Positions 1 through 4,430 of a DNA stretch of 5,851 nucleotides are shown here, piece after piece. The position numbers and the translations under genes were made by a program. The notes below the pieces were generated by a model. That model was given only the letters and a program-made list of their open reading frames with translations. It searched no databases and had not been told where the DNA came from. Every line of letters begins with the position of its first letter. Within the stretch, counting starts at the first letter, position 1. Source of the stretch: an uncultured Prevotellaceae bacterium (GTDB lineage: Bacteria; Bacteroidota; Bacteroidia; Bacteroidales; Bacteroidaceae); NCBI GenBank assembly GCA_946403615.1, contig CAMJAO010000146.1, positions 1 to 5,851 on the forward strand, given 5' to 3'.

Positions 1-124
1 AACCCGAAATGTCCTTAATCTCCTTTGCCTGAATCCATTTGCCCTCCTCGGGAATTGGTGCAGGTCCATGATAAGCGCCCTTGCAGACGCTGCACATGTT
101 TTTGACTTCTGTTGAATAAATCAT
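1..124 (-). CDS. Iron-sulfur cluster scaffold-like protein (IscU/NifU-like, GGGtGRT-associated), N-terminal fragment
   Basis: Only the first 41 codons lie in the window; the gene runs off the left edge. Reading the minus strand from the ATG at 124-122 gives MIYSTEVKNMCSVCKGAYHG followed by PAPIPEEGKWIQAKEIKDIS. This matches, from memory, the start of a Bacteroidota/Firmicutes protein annotated as an iron-sulfur cluster assembly scaffold, which is usually encoded next to a GGGtGRT-family protein. A CxxC pair is visible (C11, C14), then the HGPAPIPEEGKW block. The remainder, where the family carries a THGVGWC-type segment, is outside the window, so metal binding cannot be judged. Its promoter is at 179-209, giving a leader of roughly 50 nt with no strong Shine-Dalgarno sequence. 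It is divergent from the C_GCxxG_C_C gene. The start is chosen because homologues begin with MIYS. The family call rests on recall of homologues rather than on a search. Confidence 0.72.
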   Translation of the reverse strand, partial: MIYSTEVKNMCSVCKGAYHGPAPIPEEGKWIQAKEIKDISG

Positions 125-178
125 TGATAATAAAACTATTAAATAATGAACTAATATTTAATTTCTTCTTATAGCCTA

Positions 179-209
179 CAAAATTACTCGTTTTTTGTGA
201 ACTTACCAA
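179..209 (-). promoter_or_regulatory. Bacteroidota-type promoter of the IscU-like gene
   Basis: On the minus strand a -33 TTG (209-207) is followed after exactly 20 nt by TAATTTTG (186-179), a full match to the Bacteroidota -7 consensus TAnnTTTG. Transcription would begin a few bases downstream, near 173, leaving a leader of about 50 nt before the ATG at 124. The match and spacing are seen directly; promoter activity is inferred. Confidence 0.6.
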
Positions 210-283
210 GTCTTTTTCCTTCCATTTAGATATTATTAACATCAAAAATCAGGCTGCTCAAGTAGTTCTTCTGTTTTCTTTTG

Positions 284-291
284 TATTTTTG
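284..291 (+). promoter_or_regulatory. -7 box of the C_GCxxG_C_C gene promoter
   Basis: TATTTTTG fits TAnnTTTG and is followed by CAAC, a common context for Bacteroidota start sites. No good -33 TTG lies about 20 nt upstream (the sequence near 262-268 is GTAGTTC), so the upstream element is weak or different. Transcription would start near 297, giving a leader of only about a dozen bases before the ATG at 310. This box overlaps the possible TTG start codon at 289 and is a main reason for preferring ATG 310. Confidence 0.5.
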
Positions 292-309
292 CAACACGAA
301 ATAGGAATT

Positions 310-786
310 ATGACTGATTTTGAATTAGAAAGACGCGTTCAGCGCGCTGTTGACAATTTTATGGCAGGCTACGGTTGCTGCCAGAGTGTGGTGGCAGCAT
401 TTGCCGACCTTTACGGCCTTGACGACACCTTAGCCAAAAAGGTGGCAGCGGGCTTCGGTGGCGGAGTCGGACGAATGCGCATGATGTGTGGCGCCGTCTC
501 TGGGATTGTCATGCTGACAGGACTCGACTGCGGGCAGACCGAAGGCAGTGACCGTGAAGGGAAGTCGGCTTGTTATAAAGTAGTGCAGGAACTATTGGGA
601 CGATCGAAAGAGGAGAACGGCAGTTTGATTTGCGCAGAGATTCTGGGACTAGAAGGCCACGAGAAGGCCGCCTGCAATTATCAGGCCTCAGCACGTACGG
701 CAGAATACTACAAAACCCGTCCCTGCGCCGCAAAGGTCGAGAGTGCCGCCCGAATCTTTGCCGATTATCTGAGAAACAAACAATAA
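310..786 (+). CDS. C_GCxxG_C_C family putative redox-active protein
   Basis: A 158-residue cysteine-rich soluble protein. The family is defined by a spaced cysteine signature and is thought to be redox active, possibly binding a metal or Fe-S centre, but its reaction is not established. Visible features are GYGCCQSV (C23, C24), a glycine-rich FGGGVGRM (49-56) leading into the core MCGAVSG (C60-G65), then C74, C88, C108, C122 and RPC (C139). There is no signal peptide or membrane segment, so it should be cytoplasmic. ATG 310 is preferred over an in-frame TTG at 289 because the TTG lies inside the likely -7 promoter box, and AGGA at 303-306 lies close upstream of the ATG. The gene is alone on its strand, divergent from the IscU-like scaffold gene and convergent with the tRNA-Asp gene. 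Membership in the family is fairly secure; the cellular role is unknown. Confidence 0.85.
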   Translation: MTDFELERRVQRAVDNFMAGYGCCQSVVAAFADLYGLDDTLAKKVAAGFGGGVGRMRMMCGAVSGIVMLTGLDCGQTEGSDREGKSACYKVVQELLGRSKEENGSLICAEILGLEGHEKAACNYQASARTAEYYKTRPCAAKVESAARIFADYLRNKQ

Positions 787-821
787 CAAGGATTATTATA
801 AGTATTCACCTATACCCTGTC

Positions 822-857
822 AGTAAAAACAAAAAAGCCATCCGATTGGATGGCTTT
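822..857 (-). terminator. Intrinsic terminator after tRNA-Asp
   Basis: A perfect 10-bp inverted repeat (AAAGCCATCC, 834-843, and GGATGGCTTT, 848-857) closes a 4-nt loop. On the minus strand the stem runs into a T-rich tract (TTTGTTTTT, 833-825), as expected for factor-independent termination. It begins 3 nt past the tRNA 3' end. On the plus strand the stem is followed by only three T residues, so termination of the oncoming C_GCxxG_C_C transcript there would be less efficient, though possible. Confidence 0.85.
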
Positions 858-859
858 AG

Positions 860-934
860 CGGTGCGTACGGGACTCGAACCCGTGACCTCCTGCGTGACA
901 GGCAGGCATTCTAACCAGGCTGAACTAACGCACC
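860..934 (-). tRNA. tRNA-Asp (anticodon GUC)
   Basis: The minus strand folds as a complete 75-nt cloverleaf. The acceptor strands are GGTGCGT (934-928) and ACGCACC (867-861) with discriminator G at 860. The anticodon stem CCTGC/GCAGG encloses the loop CTGTCAC, giving anticodon GTC for aspartate. The T arm has ACGGG/CCCGT around TTCGAGT. The 3' CCA is not encoded (CTA follows), so it must be added by the CCA-adding enzyme, as is usual in this group. It has its own promoter (961-992) and terminator (822-857) and appears to be a single-gene unit. Confidence 0.96.
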
Positions 935-960
935 AAAAGTGTTGTTCTAAATTGCAGATG

Positions 961-992
961 CAAAGGTAATGACATTTTTTGTCACTTCCAAA
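961..992 (-). promoter_or_regulatory. Promoter of tRNA-Asp
   Basis: Minus-strand TTTG (992-989) is separated by 20 nt from TACCTTTG (968-961), a textbook Bacteroidota -33/-7 pair, followed by CATC. The predicted start, near 955, lies about 20 nt before the mature tRNA. The -33 box sits just 4 nt downstream of the GNAT stop codon, so the tRNA promoter is packed directly against the preceding gene. The spacer contains a short inverted repeat, TGACA-N5-TGTCA (970-984). Confidence 0.7.
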
Positions 993-995
993 TAT

Positions 996-1526
996 TTATC
1001 CCACTTTTTCCAAAAAAAGTTGCATGACGACGGCATTTTTATAGTCATTGCCCACTCTAATCCAGTCTTTCAGTTCTGCAGAAGGCGTAAATCCCTCGTT
1101 TTGGAACAGTGTCATCGACGAATGGTTGTCAATAGCAACGATGGCATAAAGTTGGTGAAGGTGTATGACATTTATGGCATATTGTACGACTTGTCGCAAT
1201 GCAGCGGCGGCATAGCCATGATGTCGATGCTCTTTCAAGATGACGACACCCACTTCTGCCCTGTCGAACCGAGGTTCGTAATTGAGGATGTCAACAATAC
1301 CGACTGGATGCCCCACCCCATTCTCCACAATAAGCCTCAATTGCCGGTCGGCATAAATGTCGCTGGTATTGCGTGTGATGAATTCAGTGAGTGCGGCTTT
1401 GGAATACGGCACATTCGACGTGCACACATCCCACATGGCCATGTCGTTTTCGATGGTATAGAGCAGGTCGAGATCTTCTAATTCCATCGCGCGGAGTCTG
1501 ATTTCGGGCAATGTAATGTCGTTCAT
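996..1526 (-). CDS. GNAT family N-acetyltransferase
   Basis: A 176-residue cytoplasmic acetyltransferase that should move acetyl from acetyl-CoA to an amine; the acceptor is unknown. The N-terminal strand-helix (IRLRAMELEDLDLLYTIEN) and the phrase NVPYSKAAL resemble the RimJ/RimL/SpeG-like branch. The acetyl-CoA pyrophosphate loop is visible as RHHGYA (101-106), matching the Q/R-x-x-G-x-G/A motif, followed by the helix AAALRQVVQYA. Motif B appears as N134-HSSM with F141-QNEGF near the end, and residues 150-176 form the closing strands. Length is normal. The start ATG overlaps the stop of the upstream glycosyltransferase gene (ATGA, 1526-1523), indicating coupled translation. Bacteroidales homologues are recalled with nearly the same N-terminal wording. 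Spermidine, a protein N-terminus or an amino sugar are all possible acceptors; the glycosyltransferase neighbour slightly favours an amino sugar, but this is only an inference. Confidence 0.88.
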   Translation of the reverse strand: MNDITLPEIRLRAMELEDLDLLYTIENDMAMWDVCTSNVPYSKAALTEFITRNTSDIYADRQLRLIVENGVGHPVGIVDILNYEPRFDRAEVGVVILKEHRHHGYAAAALRQVVQYAINVIHLHQLYAIVAIDNHSSMTLFQNEGFTPSAELKDWIRVGNDYKNAVVMQLFLEKVG

Positions 1527-2719
1527 TTCAATATCTCGTCAGAGGTTATAATAGTCTTTGTATCAGGGCTATACGTGCCGAGAGTAATGTTTTTCTGGGG
1601 TTGTTGACGGATAATGTCGAGAATGTCGCTATATTGGTATGCGTCGACATCATATACGATACAAAGCGGTTTGTCTTCAGGCAATTCCTCGATGAACTCC
1701 AGATGTCCCATGGGATTGCGTTTAGCGGCCCCAATGTGGAATTCGGCACTCAATCCCTTCTTTTTTGCCAGCAAACGGCACTGCGTGATGGATTTCTGCG
1801 GTCCGACAAACACATAAGTCGGTTCTACACGCCGCTTTCTGCTGATAAATCCGAGAGATTTCCTGATTTTCTGCAAGTGCATCTTCACCAGCGATAATGC
1901 CGCGCTGGCATAGACCGCCAATTTGATGGGAATGGAAATGAAGATAGAAGAATTGGCATAGTGCTTCCTGAAGAAGATGAGCATGGCATCGTAGAAGACA
2001 TGGACGTAGCGGAAAGAAGACTTCTGCGTGCTTTCACCTTTGTAATGAAGAATGACCTCAGGGATATACCAATTTTTGAATCCTCCCTCATGCAATCTGT
2101 ATGACAGGTCGATATCCTCGCCATACATGAAGAAATCCTCGTCGAGCAACCCTATTTTGTCGAGAGCCTCTCTTCTCAACATGCAGAATGCGCCACTGAC
2201 GACATCGATCTCAGCCGGTTCGTCCCACGGCAGATAACCCATATAATACCTTCCGAAACGGCGGCTTTGGGGATAGCGCTTACAGAGACCCACCATTTTG
2301 TAAAAGGCGGTCATGGGAGTCGGGTTTCCTCTGCGCGACTCCAGCGCCTTGTTGCCGTCGGCCATGAGCATCATCACACCTGCCGAGCCAGCCTCGGGAT
2401 GACCGTCCATGAAAGCGACCACATTTTTCAGAGTTTCCTCTCCTACAAAAGTATCAGGATTGAGCAGCAACACATACTCGCCAGTCGATTGTTTGATGGC
2501 TACATTATTGGCACGTGCGAAACCGAGATTATGGTTACTCTCGATGTAATGCACATCGGTGAATTTTGTCTGCAAATACTCAACACTACCGTCATGAGAG
2601 TGGTTGTCAACAACAAACACCTCAGCTTCAAGACCTTTTATGGCCCTGTAAACGCTGTCAAGACACTGATAAACGTAGTGCTTGACATTGTAGTTGACAA
2701 TGATGACCGATAGTTTCAT
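1523..2719 (-). CDS. Family 2 glycosyltransferase with extra C-terminal domain
   Basis: A 398-residue GT-A fold inverting glycosyltransferase of the rhamnosyltransferase-like GT2 group. It opens with the strand LSVIIVNYN (3-11), then VFVVDNHSHDGS (34-45) for nucleotide-sugar binding, NLGFARANN (64-72), and the DxD-type metal site in LLLNPDT (85-90). The acceptor/base region is VVSGAFCMLRR (173-183) and FFMYGEDIDLSYRL (196-209), with HYKGES (225-230) after it. A hydrophobic stretch (about 255-278) may be a membrane-associating helix. Residues about 300-398 form an extra segment beginning TYVFVGPQKS, with alternating strands and helices, not part of the standard GT2 core. The gene overlaps both neighbours by ATGA, upstream with the membrane protein (2719-2716) and downstream with GNAT. 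It probably acts on a lipid-linked or surface glycan at the inner membrane face. Sugar and acceptor cannot be told from the sequence. Confidence 0.92.
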   Translation of the reverse strand: MKLSVIIVNYNVKHYVYQCLDSVYRAIKGLEAEVFVVDNHSHDGSVEYLQTKFTDVHYIESNHNLGFARANNVAIKQSTGEYVLLLNPDTFVGEETLKNVVAFMDGHPEAGSAGVMMLMADGNKALESRRGNPTPMTAFYKMVGLCKRYPQSRRFGRYYMGYLPWDEPAEIDVVSGAFCMLRREALDKIGLLDEDFFMYGEDIDLSYRLHEGGFKNWYIPEVILHYKGESTQKSSFRYVHVFYDAMLIFFRKHYANSSIFISIPIKLAVYASAALSLVKMHLQKIRKSLGFISRKRRVEPTYVFVGPQKSITQCRLLAKKKGLSAEFHIGAAKRNPMGHLEFIEELPEDKPLCIVYDVDAYQYSDILDIIRQQPQKNITLGTYSPDTKTIITSDEILK

Positions 2720-3201
2720 TCAGTTTTTTCTACCTGTGCGGCATCCTTATTCTCCTCAACGGAGTTTTCTTCCGGTTTCACATCCTCCTCAGTCTCAGCA
2801 TAACATTTTCCTAATGTGGGGAACACGAACCACATGCTCAAGAAAAGAATCAGGGCCAGATAAGAATAGCCCATGTTTTGGAATGTATAATAGGCAAAGA
2901 TGTTCGCAAGCATCGGAACGCCCAAAAGCACGATTCTCAACATGCCCCACGAGATGAGCGATTTTTCCTTATTTTTCATAAGTTGGTCATGCACCCTACG
3001 GAACTTAAACAATCTCAGCGCCAAAGGAATAGCACAGATAGTAAGGAGCACCAAAACACACTCCACGATGAAATCGACCTTCGTATGAAGCGCAAGTTGA
3101 CCACCATCAATCACTCCCGTCTCATATAAAACGATGAGGAGGATAGCCAACAGCAAAAATGCTAAAAAGAGCCTCAAAAGGAAATTCTTTACTGGACGCA
3201 T
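2716..3201 (-). CDS. Four-helix inner-membrane protein of unknown function
   Basis: I do not recognise a named family. The 161-residue product has four likely membrane helices at about 7-27, 43-65, 84-105 and 111-130. The positive N-terminus (MRPVK, R10) and the basic loop between helices 2 and 3 (FKFRRVHDQLMKNKEK, 66-80) should face the cytoplasm. This also places the strongly acidic, lysine-containing tail (135-161, with TEED, EEN and VEE runs) inside. There is no signal peptidase site. The stop codon overlaps the start of the glycosyltransferase gene in ATGA, so the two products are probably made together and may cooperate, for example as a membrane partner of the transferase. The ATG at 3201 is the first residue of a typical N-in helix; the leader before it contains a 9-bp tandem repeat. 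Existence of the gene is well supported; its role is open. Confidence 0.85.
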   Translation of the reverse strand: MRPVKNFLLRLFLAFLLLAILLIVLYETGVIDGGQLALHTKVDFIVECVLVLLTICAIPLALRLFKFRRVHDQLMKNKEKSLISWGMLRIVLLGVPMLANIFAYYTFQNMGYSYLALILFLSMWFVFPTLGKCYAETEEDVKPEENSVEENKDAAQVEKTE

Positions 3202-3215
3202 GGGTATTATTATGG

Positions 3216-3260
3216 GAAGTTATGGAAGTTAAAGAAGTTAAGGAAGTTAAGGAAGTTAAG
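3216..3260. repeat. 9-bp tandem repeat, five units, in the recR to membrane-protein gap
   Basis: Five head-to-tail copies of GAAGTTAAG on the plus strand: three exact copies at 3234-3260, preceded by GAAGTTAAA (3225-3233) and GAAGTTATG (3216-3224). On the coding (minus) strand it reads as a pyrimidine-rich CTTAACTTC series ending 14 nt before the ATG of the membrane protein gene. It lies between genes and encodes nothing convincing. Such arrays can change copy number by slippage. Whether it affects translation or transcription here is unknown. Confidence 0.9.
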
Positions 3261-3295
3261 GGCAATAGTGGAGAGAAGGTAAGGGAGGATATTTA

Positions 3296-3907
3296 TTATT
3301 TGCCGAATGGGGTGCGGTTGAGAATGGAACGGCCGAGGGTGACTTCGTCGGTGTATTCTAATTCGTCGCCTACGGAGATACCCCTGGCTATGACGCTCAG
3401 TTCGACAGGATAGGGCTCGAGTTTTCGGGAGATGTAGAAATTGGTGGTATCACCCTCCATGGTACTTGCCAAGGCTAGAATCACCTCTTTGACACCGCCA
3501 TCTTTGACCCTCTCAACAAGGGCGTCAATCCACAGGTCGGCAGGTCCGATGCCGTCCATGGGTGAAATAACCCCTCCAAGAACATGATACAGTCCGTGAA
3601 ATTGCTGGGTATTTTCCACTGCCATCACGTCCTGCACATTTTCGACCACACAAATGATTGACGGGTCACGGCTTTTGTCAGAGCATACTGGACATAACTC
3701 GTCGTCGGAGATATTATGACAGAGGCGACAGAATTTCACCTCATCACGCATCTTATCAACAGCAGCAGTGAACGCCTTCACTTCCTCGGGCTCTTGACGC
3801 AAGAGATAGAGCACAAGCCTCAATGCTGTCTTGCGCCCTATCCCGGGAAGTTTTGCAAATTCGCCTACCGCCTTCTCAAGCAGCGACGAAGGAAAATGTT
3901 GTATCAT
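3296..3907 (-). CDS. recR: Recombination protein RecR
   Basis: RecR acts with RecF and RecO to load RecA on single-stranded gaps during recombinational repair in the cytoplasm. The 203-residue product has the family's usual length and all its parts in order: an N-terminal helix-hairpin-helix around KLPGIGRKTALRL (19-31); a C4 zinc finger CRLC-N8-CPVC (C60, C63, C72, C75); a Toprim domain starting at IICVVEN with the conserved glutamate at 89 and running through LALASTMEGDTT; and the conserved tail ELEYTDEVTLGRSIL. It ends with a TAATAA double stop. The start is ATG 3907; an in-frame TTG at 3910 is possible but adds only one residue and is less likely. It lies 24 nt after the barrel protein gene with no promoter or terminator seen between, so readthrough from cstA and the barrel gene is likely. 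Confidence 0.97.
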   Translation of the reverse strand: MIQHFPSSLLEKAVGEFAKLPGIGRKTALRLVLYLLRQEPEEVKAFTAAVDKMRDEVKFCRLCHNISDDELCPVCSDKSRDPSIICVVENVQDVMAVENTQQFHGLYHVLGGVISPMDGIGPADLWIDALVERVKDGGVKEVILALASTMEGDTTNFYISRKLEPYPVELSVIARGISVGDELEYTDEVTLGRSILNRTPFGK

Positions 3908-3931
3908 CAACGAAGCCCTTGTCCGGCAGGA

Positions 3932-4411
3932 TTAGAAATAGAATCCGAATCCCACTTTCAATCCGACACAAGAGTAGTCGCTGTGTTTTTTGAACGACTG
4001 CTGATAGTACAGCGCGGGCTCAATGGTGAGATAACGGTTGAGGAAGAAAGCGTAACCCACTTCCACACCCGGCATCAAGTCATTGTAGTTGGTATCAGCG
4101 TGGATGAACTCGACATTAGCACCGAGATAGATACCATTCTGAAGGATGTAGTATCTGCCACCGACACCTACGGAGAAACTGTCAGGAGCCTTTCCGTTGT
4201 TGTCATACTTCAGACTACCCGTAGCCATCAGATTATCAAAGAGGAAATATCCGCCTCTAGCCTCCATGCCGATTTTAAAGTCGTTCTTGCCACTGTAATT
4301 GAAATCGAGTCCTGTAGCGGAGAGACCAACATATTTTTTACCTTCTTCAAACTGTGCACTGGCCGTGAGCGACACCGCCAGCACTGCGAGCAATAATGCT
4401 AATTTTCTCAT
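3932..4411 (-). CDS. Small outer-membrane beta-barrel protein
   Basis: A 159-residue exported protein. The signal peptide is clear: MRK, a hydrophobic core LALLLAVLAVSL, and an ASA site giving cleavage after residue 19 (ASA/QFEEG). The mature 140 residues show alternating polar and hydrophobic strands with glycine/tyrosine-rich turns (YVGLSATGLDFNYSG, GVGGRYYIL, IYLGANVEF, PGVEVGYAFFL, LTIEPALYY), and the chain ends in GFGFYF with terminal phenylalanine, as expected for insertion by the BAM complex. Size suggests an eight-stranded barrel of the outer membrane protein beta-barrel class common in Bacteroidota. No OmpA-like peptidoglycan domain follows. It lies 19 nt after cstA and 24 nt before recR. 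A structural or diffusion role is possible; coupling to nutrient uptake with CstA is only suggested by position. Confidence 0.85.
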   Translation of the reverse strand: MRKLALLLAVLAVSLTASAQFEEGKKYVGLSATGLDFNYSGKNDFKIGMEARGGYFLFDNLMATGSLKYDNNGKAPDSFSVGVGGRYYILQNGIYLGANVEFIHADTNYNDLMPGVEVGYAFFLNRYLTIEPALYYQQSFKKHSDYSCVGLKVGFGFYF

Positions 4412-4430
4412 GTCAATAATTATTAGTTTT

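Noticed and set aside
15..245. Minus-strand 76-codon open frame at the left edge
   Set aside because: It is out of frame with the recognisable IscU-like start (ATG at 124), crosses that gene's promoter and has no protein-like composition or family resemblance.
289..309. TTG at 289 as start of the C_GCxxG_C_C protein
   Set aside because: The TTG lies within the likely -7 promoter box (284-291), and the ATG at 310 has AGGA just upstream and suits the family's N-terminus.
630..914. Plus-strand open frame ending in a GAYGTRTRDLL-type peptide
   Set aside because: The end is a translation of the antisense strand of the tRNA-Asp gene, a well-known artefact; the rest shadows the C_GCxxG_C_C gene in another frame and reads through the terminator.
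860..934. tRNA-Asp as an integration site for a mobile element
   Set aside because: No integrase, no duplicated tRNA 3' end and no foreign-looking genes are seen on either side within the window.
969..1481. 170-codon plus-strand frame opposite the GNAT gene
   Set aside because: It is fully antisense to a clear acetyltransferase gene with intact motifs and resembles no family.
3216..3260. CRISPR-like array
   Set aside because: Units are 9 bp, contiguous and without spacers, and no cas gene is present.
3159..3413. Plus-strand frame encoding a VKE-repeat peptide across the tandem repeat
   Set aside because: The peptide repeat arises because the 9-bp DNA unit is three codons long; both ends overlap real minus-strand genes.
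3716..4396. 226-codon plus-strand frame opposite recR and the barrel gene
   Set aside because: Although long, it spans two well-supported minus-strand genes and their junction and shows no domain; it reflects codon bias on the other strand.
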